A stretch of DNA of 64,000 nt from Stercorarius parasiticus (lineage: Eukaryota; Chordata; Aves; Charadriiformes; Stercorariidae). Within the stretch, counting starts at the first letter, position 1. Each line of letters begins with the position of its first letter. Location: contig VWZL01000813.1 in assembly GCA_013396915.1 (NCBI GenBank), positions 570,591 through 634,590 on the forward strand. The letters are read 5' to 3'. The notes beneath the pieces were generated by a model. That model was not told where the DNA came from. It was given only the letters and a program-made list of their open reading frames with translations, and did no database searches. A program made the translations under genes and the position numbers. Below, piece after piece: positions 24,285 to 64,000 of this stretch.

Positions 24285-27200
24285 TATTTCCAAAGTCCCG
24301 ATTCCCTGACCATAACAGAAACAAATACCAGGAGGCAAGATTGAGTTTTGAACAAGTTTCCTGTTTAGAAAAACGCAAGCAAACTCCAAGCCCAAATCCG
24401 TATGTTTTCCAGGGAAGACTTGATTATGACCATTTACTACTGATTTGTGAGCCGCCCACGGGGTCCCCATTTGCTGCCTGATGCCTGGCACACGCTCACA
24501 GCCAGTACAGAGGCAACAAAACAGCTCCTCAATAGCTGCGTTTTTCAGTCCCTTTGCAAAAGTGTATGTTTCATGGTCATCATTGGTTCAGTTATCTTTC
24601 AAAAAGAGGATTTCACTGGACTTCATTTAGCCAGACTATATGGTATTTAAGGCATCATCAATTTTTACCTGGCTGAAGCAGCTGATGACCGTACAGTGCA
24701 GATGTCATGGCTGCTGGCATTTTCCAGTAGGGACCACCAGTGCAAAGCCCACCTGCTGCATGCAGTGGGCCAGCGTTTAGTTTTCTACCTACACCACGAC
24801 AAGTGGAAACCACTGCTGAACTAGCACAGCTCTGGGGCAGAGCAAAAAGCTACAACCGGGGCCGTCTCTAGGCTTAAGGTTTACAGCAACTGCCTTTTCC
24901 TGTCTTGAAGGTTAAGTGGCAACAAATAATAAAGCTGTATGTCATTTATCACCTTGGGGCAAGTGACTGCAAGGTAGAGTCTGTGTGTCTTCTCCTGTAG
25001 AAAACGTTGGAAAAACCTAAAGCATGTAGGCAATCTGAAGGCAACACATGATGCCTCCTCTCCACATATTCCCGGTTTTACTGAGCATATGTAATGTTTA
25101 AACATAAGTGATCTTGTCCTGACTTCCTCCAAGTCTTTCTTCTTTTGTTACTGTAATATTTTTTCATGTCACCCCACTCTTTCAGTTTACTCAAAATAAA
25201 AATGCTTTGAAAAAAACAGATATAAAGAACAACAGTGTAGAACTTAATCCCAACAGACATAATACGCGCTTTTTAGACCTTACCCGTTTCTTTCATTTAC
25301 AATTTAAGCCACCAGTGCTGTTGAACATAGTACCGTCTTCCCACTGCAGCAGTCACTTTTTCATACCCTTTTTCCTTGCATGCTGGTGTATCAGAGCAAC
25401 GAACAGCACCAGGTGATTACTGCAGGGTAAAAATTTTTTATTCTCCTGGAGCAGTTTCCCTGATGTGTTTTACCACAATGATGTACAATTTTTGCACCGC
25501 TTGAGAAAAGGGGAGTGTAGGAAGGAGAAAGAAACAAGCAGCCTGGAGGGGCCGGAGGTGTGTGAAAGGGGACAGAGAAGAAGGGGGCTGTTTTGTTTGA
25601 AGGTTCATGAAGGTTTATGGTGTTCACTAATCACTAGTCTTCATTTCAGCATGCCAAAAACTTGTGCTGCTGGTAAGATGGAGGACACGCTCTTTGGTAG
25701 GACGAAGTCCAAAAGGGAAAGTACCACATGCCTATAACCCTGTTGTCAGTTTATAATCTCTGTGAACATAAAAATTCATCTTCTAGACACACAGACCTCT
25801 TCTGACAGACTCCTTAGTTTTGCAGCTATCTCCTGCATCAAGAATTGTTCCATGAAGCAGCTGTTAAATAGCAACTATTAACTTGTAAATGAGGGTAGGA
25901 TAAAATACACACTATTATCAACATAGATAAAATAGCACTTTTTCTGCCTTTCAGCAAAAATAATCAAAGAGCCCTGGTGGGATCTCATATTACTCAGACT
26001 CCTTATTTGTAGCTTTTACACTCCAGCACACTTGCTGATAATGTATGAAGTATGAAATTAAAACTAAATCAATTGTCAGAACAAATGAAAAAGTACACTA
26101 TGCAATGCATTATCCTCTGGTCTTTTATTATATTTTTTCATTCACCTGCTAATACCCAAAATCCAGCCATTTACAATGAAACTTCCAGTCATTAGTGGGA
26201 TTTAGCAGGCTTCCACTGTAAAATAGTGTTCGTATTTCTCATGAGAGTTGGTATGCATAGTGTCGAAGGGCACCAGATACAAAGGCTGTCAGTCCACAAC
26301 TATATTTGATTTCCATATGCTTATCCAAACTCACCTCCTGTGCTGGGAAATTAACACATGAAGTGCGAATTTTTGAATAGTTGCTTCTTTTTTTTCTATA
26401 TAATCATGTTCATCAAGACTCACTTTGATGCAGAGGTTTATGTGGGAAAACTAGGATGTGGCTGCATGACTAATTTTTAAAGCCTGCGCACAGCTTCTCA
26501 GGAATGCAGCTGGATGTAACTCCTTAGTGGCTTGCTTGTGATGTCCGAATTGAAATATATTATAATGCTTCTCTGCCCAAGAAACATGAGCTTGTTCGAA
26601 GTTAGCAGGCTAGAGCTGAAGTGCTAAGCGATTTGTCCTTTTCTACTCTTTTATTACCATTTTAAGCAAATATTTTCCATAAAAGTAAGCAACAACTTAA
26701 AAACTTAGCTCGTAAGTTAAGGTGATAATATCAGATCTCATTCCTGTTCGTTTACATTCATTAGCATAAACGGCAGGATTTGAAAAATGCCATTTGGCTT
26801 CCCTCCTAATTTTTGCAGGAATACATATCATCTAGAAATTATTTAATTAGTACTTTGAAAATGCTATTCAAACCACATAGCAATTCCTAAATGTCTTACT
26901 TTTCAGAAGAAATGAAATTTTTTCTAAATTGAAATAATTTACAAACTTGTTTAAAGGCCACCACTTCCTTAGATAGCTTTTTAGCATGCATGAGGAAAGT
27001 GCTATTTAATTTCACACTCAACTAATCCTTTAACAATTTTCTTTCGGGCAGAATATAAAAGGTTATTATTAATTCCTTGATAAAATAAAAAATAAGTTAT
27101 AGCGGTTGTGTCTTTAACCTTGGACCAGTTTGAGTAATTTTTTTTTTCCCTCAGATAAGACACTGAAGAGTAACACAAATACCAAGTGATAAATTGGCCT

Positions 27201-29446
27201 CTGGGAATTACTTGAGTCCTCCTCCTCTTCTGTTTTTTAGATCAACTCTCTCTGGAAACACCTCTCCTGAACTACTTCTAGTTTTAGCATCAGTCAATTT
27301 GATTCCTCCCACCCCTTAACTATCAATGGCAGAAGTTGTCAAGATCTTATGTTACCCACCTGAAATGTTAACTACCTATTACACTGAAGTAATTTCACAA
27401 AGACTACACCTAGTTAAGATTTATGATGAACACCAAATTGTCAGAAGTTCATAACTTAAAGGCTTACTTGCTTTTTTCCTATGTGCTTGAATTTGTTGAA
27501 GAGAAAAAAATCTATCGTTCTCCTTTGCAAGACACAGCACCAGGAATTCCCTTGGACATACGATCCATTGCATTTACACCTTGCAAATACCCCTCTCTCT
27601 CAATTTACCATAGCAGGACATAGCAGAAACACCTCAAGAAGAAAGCTTCTCATCATCAGGTCAAGTTCCACCTGAAAATCAACCAGAGTTTCTTGACTCC
27701 AATGGTCCCATTTGAAAAAACTCTCAAAATTCTGTTTGATCAGTTGATCGGAAACCATCTTCCAGATGCCAGGCTACATTTGTCACGGCTAATTTTTACC
27801 TATATGCTTTTTTTCTAGCTCTGTCGTTTAGCATAAACGGTTATCTTCCCAAACTGATATTTACTCATGGCTTCACAAAATGTCAAATCCACTGCAGGTG
27901 AATGCCAAGAAAATGTCACAACTCTGTCCAAGTATCCCCCACCCACTTCGGTAGGGTGAACCGTTTTGGAAGCGACCCAGTGCTGTGGTTCATGACTCAA
28001 GTCACTCACTAGGAAGGATTAGGAAGATGTCCCCATTACAGGTGTGTCATTCCATGAACTCTTTATTTCATGGATGCTTTGTTCCCTTCTCTGGCCCCTG
28101 CTGCAGAAAACTGCAGGTAATATGAAGCCTCAACACTGCATCTCAGTTCTTACCGAAGCTATTTGGTATGGGTTATCGCAGACAAGTATAAAATGGATAG
28201 ACATCACTTTTTGAAAGGTGTCATTTCCCGAAAGGATCCATTCAGGTAGAAGCATACTGTGACATTGCTATAAAAAAAAATTAATTTACCGTCATTTTTT
28301 AAACACCTAATTTCCCCACTAGCCTGTATGTAACACTACTTCAAACAGCTACACACGGTCTCATTTAGTGAATATATGAGGAAGAGGTCTGTGTTATGTT
28401 TGCTAAAAGAACTAGGATTTCAGTTCCATCTGCCGCCGGGTGTGTTTGATTTGTATATTAATTATGCCTGTTTGTAGCTGTAAATTTGCTCCAGATTAGT
28501 AGCTGATTGGCTCCGCGCATGGATTCATTACACTGTGTGGCTCCCTTGCACTTTTATAGTTTTCAAATGATTCCATACTTAGGCTTTTTAATACCTCTCT
28601 TATTCAGTGTGAGCTTTCAACCCTGTCTCACCCAGACGATTTTTTTTTCCCCTGAAGAGAAAACACGTTCCTTTGATTCTTCTCTTTGTGGACCCTTTTG
28701 GCTGGTGTAACGTCAGCTTTGTCCATGGTGCTACCCTCCAACACAAGGCGAAACTCCTTCTTCTCCCAGGCTTACAGGGAAATTCAGCGCACTCACATTT
28801 AGCATTTGCTACGTGGAATGACTTAAGCTAATGGGTTTAGGAATCACACCAGCACTCAGCATGGCGTATATACACACCCGCTACTGCGCAAACTTTAAAT
28901 CCTTGTCACGTCAAAAGAAAACTCCCCCACGTGTGGAACATTGCTTGCTCTTGATCACCGCGTTTTCTCCCTGGTTTTCAAAATGCCCAAAAGTTCTGAG
29001 CTGTCACCTTTGTAGCTAAGACCTGCGAGATACGCTTGAAAATGCAACACGTCTGAAATGAGCTGCATAAAAACTGCCTTTGTGTCTGTGTGTGGGAATG
29101 TTTGTGTACACTTAGAAAATAAATGTCGAAGAGGTCAAGCTGATTTCCCTCATATTTTAGGGAAAGAATCACTCTGAGCTGAAAAACTGTGTGCCAAGTT
29201 TCTGCCTGCAGCAAATTTTTACGATCAAATTAAAAACCTTTGAGACTAAGAGTTTATAATGGAAATACTAACACAGCCTTAACCATGGCAGCACTGCAAT
29301 AACATTAGGAAAGCTCTCCCTGCCCACAATCTAAACTAAATAAAAAAGATGCCATTTTCTAACATATACCCCAGGCTAGCAAATAACAATGATTTAATGT
29401 ACTTGCCCTGTGGTAATATCGTAGCACTGCAAAACCTCTGAGCCAA
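24285..29446. other. Intergenic, no gene seen
   Basis: No coding signal or mobile element recognised. The part around 28380-28560 has mixed composition with ATTAATTAT and GATTGGCT (reverse CCAAT) motifs and may be a conserved regulatory element; see findings. Confidence 0.6.
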
Positions 29447-29480
<34 letters not shown>

Positions 29481-29486
29481 CTTTTT
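29447..29486. repeat. Polypyrimidine (TTTTC)n tract
   Basis: Repeated TTTTC units running into a T homopolymer. A lysine-rich frame on the minus strand here is an artefact of the tract. Confidence 0.9.
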
Positions 29487-32400
29487 AAACATATATGCCC
29501 CATGGGGAAAGGATTGCAATTTAGCTCTTATTTGTGGATATATCGCTTTCATTTTGACAATTCTTGAAAGCCTTCCTGCTGTCACACGCTACTGTGTGCG
29601 AGCACCCAACTGAATAAAGACCCACCAGGCTTTTTTCAGGAGTTTATTCACAGGTTTGGCTTTGCTTATTGTAGTATGCACCACATTTAAATTAGATGAG
29701 GGCTACTGTAAAGCAATAACATTGTCAATGACTGGAATCTCACTTTCCCCTCTAACAGTCTGAAGCAAATTAATGTATTGGTTGTTCATTAACAAGTAAA
29801 CAGTTTCTGCTACAATGTCAAGGAAAAGGAATGTGTTCATTAATATGAACAATCTTCATCTACAAAGATGATTTACACAATGCATGTCATGAGATAGCTT
29901 TCCCCTAACTAGTACACTACCAAACTGAAAGGCTGATTCTTAGGACTTTCTTGAAATTACAATATTGTTTGTTTACCAATAAGAAAGACAGTCTCAGTCA
30001 CCTATGCCACCATTGTAAGCTCTATAGTAAGTACTTAAAAAAAGAGAGATTTCTGGAATCACTTGTGGAATTAATAAAATTGATAACTACAGACTTACAC
30101 TGCATCAATGATACATATTATTCCTGTGGTAAGTTAAGCTAAAAATAAGATTAATTTGGTTATAGAAATTCCTTAAACAACAACACTTAAATTATTTCAA
30201 ACTTGAAATTTTTCAAGAATTTTCTGAAAAAATCAGCAAACACTGGCTAAAAAAGCAAAGCAGTTTGGATACACCAATGTAATCAGCATGCCTAGTGCTT
30301 TTCTGTTAACCCTCTGAGTAGAACCATAGTATTCTGGATTTTTTGTACACTAATGCTATGAAAATTGTTAACTTACAGAAATATTAATTTATATGTCATG
30401 ACTTAATAAATCATTTTCTAAATATATTTGGGCTAGGCACCTCATCTAGCAAGCGATTCATCCATCCTAGAATTTTAATTATCCACTAGAGAAGCCAGTC
30501 TCTAGCAACTATAAGGGAAGTTTAGATGATTGCCCTAGATTAGATGCTTAACTCTTGGATGGATTTATCTAGGTGAGACAACACCCAGCTCAGTACTGTT
30601 TAACTAATCCTGTGCTATCACCTATCAGTACTACATTTGCACATCAAAGTTTGCTTACTGCATGTAAGCTCACTAGAATATTGCACTTAGATTGGAGTCC
30701 ACTTTATCCCCGTTTACATTTAATTGAGAGGAATTAAGCTGGAAGTGACCCTGTTCTACTCTCCTCAGACCGACAGGCATCTCCAGAGACCAAATATTAG
30801 ATGACCTGAATCACCCTTTGGAAGTGCTCTTCTCCATCTCCTTGGTGATAGGCGGTGTCTACCACGACTGCCATCCATCTCAGCTAACAACATAGGCTTG
30901 GTGGGAGGAAGTTGGCCTTGTACATGTAATAGGCATTTTAAAAAAAATTGTCGTCACGTTTAGCGCCAATATGACGTAATGATTCAAAAGGGAAATGAAG
31001 AAAGAAGTCAGGAGGACTGGTAGGTATTACAGTAAAATGACCACAGTGCCCAGATTATCACATTAGAAATAGTCTATTATCTTTGATTGCTTCTTTTCAC
31101 TGGTGTTTCAAGTATTTTTAGGGCCATGTATTCTGTCTTCACTTACCCCCAGGAATTCAGAGGTTAGACAAGAAAAGGGGCACTCACTGCCAAATAAGCC
31201 CAAACCATTATTATTTCCATGAAACTATACATATATATACATATATATGGTTATATTTAAATATATATATGGATAAATTTAAAACCATCATGGAAACCAC
31301 TTTTAAAACAGTTTAAATATTCAGATACCTTTCCCTGAAGCCTAAAAAGAGGCTATCAGCAATTTGAAACCCAATCTCTCACAGATCCAAAAATAACTTA
31401 AAATAAATATTTTTATAGCTATGTTCATAAAACATAAACCAAAGGTCAGAAACATATAAGATGTTTGGGATGAGTAGGGATTTCAGGATCTAGGATTATT
31501 TTTACATACATTTTAAGTAGTACAAGATGGTGTAAGATGAAGGAGCCAAACATCTTATTTTAATGATAACCCTGTATTCCAAAGAAAAGCAAAGCAAAGG
31601 TGATAAGAAAATCCCAGATGGGTTTTTGAATACTATTTCTCATGCATAAGGTGAAGCATTATTTTTTCTTCTCCTGACTACACTCTCTAATTAAGAAGAA
31701 TGAACACTGGCCTTTGCTTTAAGACTGCCAAATTTTCCCAATCGTCAAGGAGCATGTGGTATTTAGGGACAACTTTTTATTACCAAATGTGTGTCTTGCA
31801 TTTACACGGTTGAGTTGTATCTCTTCTAAAGGGAAGGCTGTGATATGATGTGGGAAGGGCAATGCTGGAAAAACATGTGCCGGACTCTGACCTCCTGTAA
31901 ATTGAGTTAGGTAAGTGGCAAGGGGGGATTTACTTTGGCTGAGGGTTTGGTCCTATGGAAAAGTAATCCCTGTCCTATCCAAATGTTATCAAACTACAAC
32001 CATTAACATCGCAATGGCAGTGGCTGTGCCCTATCTACCAAAGGTTTTCTCTCTGCAGTGACTCCAGGGTTGGATGGGCACGGTCAAGGATCTGCCACAG
32101 ACACAGCCCTTTCCCAAAACCTAAAATCTTAGAATTTGTGTATGGCAGCTCCTATATCCCTTCACCTCCTGCTGCCGTGGAGTTCTCCAGCAAGACACCT
32201 CTTTGCTTCACTTGGGTTAAGATGTTGTTACTCAGGTTCCAGACAGAGTAATCGAGGTCCCGTATAGACCTTCTGCCCATGGATGTACATTCAGAGATCA
32301 GAGTCTCCCGATGAGATTCATTTTACTAAGCTCATAATCTGGAGTTTGGTGTCTGATGTGAGCTTCCACCAGCAGTTCCTTCTACAGTCAATGGAGTGAG

Positions 32401-33356
32401 AGTAATAGGGGAATCAAAGCATGAGTCCTGCCTGAAATGTGTGCCCATGACAGGTGAGATGAATCAAACCTGGAAATGCTCATCTCTCTGTATTACCAAG
32501 GAACTCTGGAGATCTAGTTCAGACTAAATGTCTCACTTCTAGATTATCAACATTGGGTGAAATTAACTGCATTCTGCATGAAATACCTTGTACCAATTGC
32601 GTGAAGACTCATAAGATGAAATTCCTGCATTTAAAATCTTCAGAGCTTTTAATATATAAATTTTCGTGACTGAGACAATGAAAGATGGCGTTCAAAGGAT
32701 GGAGAAACAAAACAACTTCAACATGTCTTGAAATATGGTTCAATTGATACTTCCAACTAGAAATGCAAAAGAGCATTACACTAGCTCCAACAAGCTGCAG
32801 GTACACATTTGCTGACACAACTGCTCATAGGGACAGTTCCAGAGCAAACACAACTCAGAATGGAAATGGCACTGTGGGCAACTTGTCATGTTCCTCCAAA
32901 ACTTATTTGTACTTCCCAGTAAGATTAGAAAAGTCTGCGTATCTTTTTGGGCAACATATTGACATCTCTAGCCATATGACATGAAAGAAAGAGAAAGAAA
33001 AAGAGTGGGGAGAAAGAAAGAGGAAACCACATTTATGCAACTGTTCAAAAACACCGTGAAAACATTTTAACTTGAGAGGGGAAAACTTCAATTTTATATG
33101 AGTAATAACAGAAAGTATAAATTTCATAGTGCTGTTTTTTACTTTAGAATAGGATTTTGGAAGTTGCCTTTTTCATTCAAGTGAAATTCTGAGTGATTTT
33201 ATATCTCTTCTTTCAAATTGTCATATCTGAAGCAAAAGTCTACAAAGTGTTATTTCTGTGGAAGCCCACTTTACGGTAACGGTTAAATAAAATGCTATAA
33301 CGTTGTGTTGAGGTTTTAACAAACCAGAAATATGTATACTCTGTGTAAATGCCCAT
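29487..33356. other. Non-coding, possibly distal DCLK1 3' UTR
   Basis: No gene or mobile element recognised. AT simple repeat at about 31229-31270 and a GAAA-rich patch at 32984-33025. Part of it may belong to an extended DCLK1 3' UTR. Confidence 0.5.
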
Positions 33357-34377
33357 TTTATTAAATATTACAAATTGAAATGGTGAATAATTTTTAGTTT
33401 CTCCATTCTAGGACAAAACTTTCACTAATTCAGTTCAGGCTTTACACGTATATTAAATGACTTGCATTTTCCCCGATTTAGAGGTACTCTAGCTATTTTA
33501 AGGGTAATTCTCATCAATGTTAATCTTTAAAAATGTCTCTCCTGGAACAACCAGGTCATGCTGAGAGGATGCCTGTACATTCCTGAATGTGAGGCAAAGG
33601 AACCAGGAACTTCTCAACTAGATCATTACATACCATTACATGACAGAACGTGTCCTCAAGCCATTTCTCAAGACTCTGCATTGTCATTAGCAGCAAACGA
33701 TATGGAAGCAACCTTTTGTGGCCATCATCATGTCAACTTCTGTAAACTATGAGGCTGCCCTAAACTGAATTTCCCATTTAGCCTGCATAATATCCTCCAA
33801 CAACAGTCACTCCCTATGGAAGTGTGATGCAGGTTTAGAACAAGATGCTGCAGAAGATGCTGTTTGTTTAATTTTATTTTCATTTTTAAAGCCTACATTT
33901 GTAACCCCTAAGCAATAGTGCGTTTGATACTGTTTTGGCCAGAAACAGGCAAGGAACTTTAGGGTAGTATAAAAGATATGTGCGTATAAAAGCAAAAAAG
34001 CCAGAATAAAGCCCTAATGTGGGTTGTCAAGATTTAAGCTGATCGTTTACTCAGAGGGTTAACATGTGCTAAAATTACATACTGCAGTTCCTAGCTTCAC
34101 TGATGAAAACATTCACTGCTTCTATCTTTAAATAAAAAAGCAAAATAGCCTTAACCCTTTGAGGATCATATTAGCAGCAAGTTGCAATCTAAACAGAGAA
34201 CAAGTATTTCAATCAATTAGGAAATTATTCTTACAAAGATTCTGTGAGCACCCTTTTGTGTTCCACCATCCCAGCGTTTACCGCTGGATAGATCAGCTGT
34301 AATCACTTCACACAGGTCTGAAGGATTTTCAGGGTCTCAAAGGGTTAAAGCCAAGACTTTTGAGTAAAAGTGTTTTA
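33357..34377 (-). other. DCLK1: DCLK1 3' UTR, proximal part (extent uncertain)
   Basis: The sequence immediately after the DCLK1 stop codon must be 3' UTR. Candidate minus-strand AATAAA signals lie at 34374-34379 (overlapping the stop), 33873-33878 and 33357-33362. The last is followed on the minus strand by a T/G-rich stretch and is a plausible cleavage site. Mammalian DCLK1 3' UTRs run for several kilobases, so the true end could lie further left, towards 28-30 kb. The left boundary given here is only the furthest of these three signals. Confidence 0.5.

Positions 34378-34379
<2 letters not shown>
34374..34379 (-). promoter_or_regulatory. AATAAA hexamer overlapping the DCLK1 stop codon
   Basis: On the minus strand the gene ends CCTTTT-TAA-TAAAAC, so the AATAAA hexamer shares two bases with the stop. 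Whether it works as a poly(A) signal is unknown; used as one, it would leave almost no 3' UTR. Confidence 0.35.
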
Positions 34380-61645
<27,266 letters not shown>

Positions 61646-64000
61646 CTAAATCAGGAGGAAAATTCAAAGGTTTAACACAATACCACCAAGTTAACAACAA
61701 TATCATTTACTAACTGCCTGAAATGTTCTTTCTAATTTACAGTCTTTTTTTTCACTCCTTACTAACAACATACTTCTTTCCATGCTTTGAAAATTCCCAG
61801 CCAATTTGGACAACTTCCCTTGAATGCACTCAGGATGTTTGGGAAAGACTTACCTCGCTACCTGGACAACAAAGGACATACTCCTTGCTAGAAGCTAAAG
61901 CCCAGAAGCAAAGATCTGACCTTCCAGCAGTGACATTCCTAGGTTAATCCCCCACTGACAGACAATTAACAGCGTAGGGTTTTTGATTGTATTCATTTTA
62001 CTTGCACAGAGCTTAAAGGCTTGCACGGGAATTTCAGCTTCTTAGAGAATAGAACAGTAACTACACTGATAGCACCAACAGATTCTTCTCTGTGTATTGA
62101 AGTCACAAGATGCAAACCTGGCTGGACTATTTCACCTAGAAACACTGTCCTCTCCTTGGATGACTGTTAAACACCAATCAGTGTCTTAGTGGTACGTTAG
62201 CATCATCATCAACAGACATTGGTAGGGCTGTTAATGAGTATACATGAAAATCCTGCCTTAAAACATGGTCTTCATAGCACCAACATGATCTTTCATGGGT
62301 TTTTGCGGGTGCAAAGGGAGATTAAGATACAGTCACATGAAAAAAGCTAGAAACATCAGTAAAAATTACACAATTTTAGAAGCTGGCTCAATGCAAAAGG
62401 ACAACCCCAAACCTGCAAACACTGAAAACTTACCAAAAAAGGTTTAAAACAAAAAAAGACTAAAATGTATCTAAATTAACTAGTAGACTGTGAGTCTTTC
62501 TTTAATCCAGCTGCTGGTTTGGGTTCTTGCTTACTATTTTGAAATGGTTTATGATGAAATTTAATGCTGTTTTCCACAACAGCACCTTAAAAAATGGAAA
62601 CAGTTTACAGGAGGCCTTCTTAAAGTATAGATGCATCACTTCATTATTTTGCAACCCAAATCAAAGCTCCATGCAGTCTGGCTCACCAATAGTGATATCC
62701 AGACAACAATTAGCAGTACCACTGAGCAAAATTAGAAGTTATCATACTTCACAATCAAAACCAAAATCATCCTTAATACCCATCTTGACCAGCCACTCCT
62801 ACATCAGAAATCACATTTATCTACAACTGTTTGCAGAGGAAAATCATTATATTTTTCTTACAAAAATACAATAAATTCTACGATGGACCCTTGAACAGTT
62901 CCCTTGATGCAAAAATAAAATTTTGAAGTCTCTCGCCACTGATTGCTACAGACCTACTATAGCTCATAATAATTAGCTATATTATACAGCCCCCCCTAGT
63001 TTCTCATCTGTTAACATTAGTCCTGTCTAGAGAGAAAACCCCTCTCTGTCCTGAATCCCTCCTACCAGGTGATACAGCCGCAAGCACACATTCAGAGTAT
63101 ACAAAATTCTTCTCCTTTCCTCATGTTATTTTTAATAATACAATGGGATCCTTAGGAGAAACCAGCAATTTGATATGGATTCACATTTCTCTGCTACTAA
63201 GCCAGAAAAAAAAAGATAGGCTTACAGAAAAGCACTGGGAAAAAAAAAAAAGCAATTATGGTTTTATTAAAAACACAGATTGTTAAATACATCTGGTTCC
63301 TGAAACTAAAGAAACTGCTCTCTGAAATGGCAGTAATAAATCTAATTTCAACAACAGTTTTAATTAAAGGCTAGAGACTGGAGCTTTAAATATTCACTTG
63401 CTGAAAAATGTAAAGTGTGCACTTAGACATCAAGAGCTAAATCCAGTCTAATTAGCATCTTATATTCTATTTCATGCGGTTGTCTTTAACAAAGCCCTCT
63501 CAGAGTTGTGTTAACCTAGTGAACGTTCCTAAGTTCCCTCCTTCAACAGACCACAGCTTGTACGACACATATATCCTAAAAGTTAATTCTGGAAAGGCTT
63601 GTTTGGCAATATTTACCAATGCAGAAAGTTTGGTACTGTGCATTTTCTAGTACTTTGCCCCATCTGTTTCCAGGAATTACTTTCCTTGGAAAACTACTTC
63701 AGTTGACTTGTAAAACTGAAGAAAGTAACTTTTCCTCACCCTGTTATAACTCCATATAAAAAGGAGCCCAATGTGAAGTTGTGGTATGTTACTTGCCAGT
63801 CAAGGCATGTGAAAGATAATTTAGTGCTCACGTTATTCAGAACAAACGCTATATATGTTCCACTGCATTTAAATACTGAAGGGCAATTAAAGAAATGGGG
63901 ATTAGTGCAAATTACCCACTATGTAGGGCTTTCACTGTTTTAACTAAGCAATAAAACTGTGTAATTGTACAACACTAATTGAATGCAGCCACACATAATT
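61646..64000 (-). other. DCLK1: DCLK1 intron, 3' portion (continues beyond the window)
   Basis: Intron upstream of the DFG exon. I looked on the minus strand for the expected preceding exon (HRD catalytic loop, KPENLL) and did not find it. AT-rich, with a poly(A) run near 63240; no repeat family or other gene recognised. Confidence 0.7.

Noticed and set aside
24193..24491. Lys/Glu-rich and Phe/Ser-rich open frames
   Set aside because: They are translations of the (T)nC tract at 24206-24284 and carry no domain or splice signal.
1..33356. A CRISPR array, bacterial operon or other prokaryotic system
   Set aside because: The window is vertebrate DNA. There are no regularly spaced repeats and no long prokaryotic-type genes.
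61646..64000. The preceding DCLK1 exon with HRDIKPENLL
   Set aside because: I scanned the minus strand of this interval for its codons and found nothing; it must lie beyond the window.

Overview
The window is vertebrate nuclear DNA, almost certainly avian. It is AT-rich, very gene-sparse, and has GT-AG introns. It carries CR1 LINEs ending in the 8-bp tails typical of bird CR1, and solo LTRs of avian endogenous-retrovirus families. The lineage within birds cannot be resolved from this sequence.

The only gene I can support is DCLK1 (doublecortin-like kinase 1), on the minus strand in the right half. Six constitutive coding exons and one alternative exon were placed by matching translated pieces to the conserved DCLK1 kinase domain and C-terminal tail and by finding canonical splice sites. 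In transcript order they are 61645-61512, 60774-60697, 60066-59970, 57289-57209, 49858-49745, 44051-43978 (alternative, 74 nt) and 34542-34378 (terminal coding exon, stop TAA). All junction phases agree. Upstream exons (doublecortin domains, N-lobe, catalytic HRD loop) lie beyond position 64000.

The most interesting feature is the end of the gene. The 74-nt exon is not a multiple of three, so including or skipping it makes the terminal exon read in two frames. Skipping gives a 54-residue tail ending NSPF. Inclusion gives a 43-residue tail ending DATRM, with its stop (TGA, 34487-34485) inside the other frame's coding sequence. Both frames are open and both match C-termini known for mammalian DCLK1. 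A perfect palindromic RFX X-box lies 31 bp past the alternative exon's donor site.

Left half (1 to about 33.3 kb): non-coding DNA downstream of DCLK1. It holds ancient LINE reverse-transcriptase relics (7171-7255, 3784-4029), a cluster of direct and inverted repeat units with TTAGGG-like steps (10340-11790) split by a solo LTR (10610-11617), a frameshifted CR1 3' end (13670-14118), a minus-strand solo LTR (14668-15210), and a large solo LTR (17904-19485) into which a younger 406-bp LTR inserted (18011-18416), with an exact 6-bp target duplication. The rest shows only simple repeats and unassigned sequence, some of which may be conserved regulatory DNA.

Right half (34.5 to 64 kb): DCLK1 introns. 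They hold a CR1 fragment with an intact 236-codon reverse-transcriptase-end frame (58432-59226), small CR1 tails, MIR-like and tRNA-like SINE relics, and stretches that look like conserved non-coding elements.
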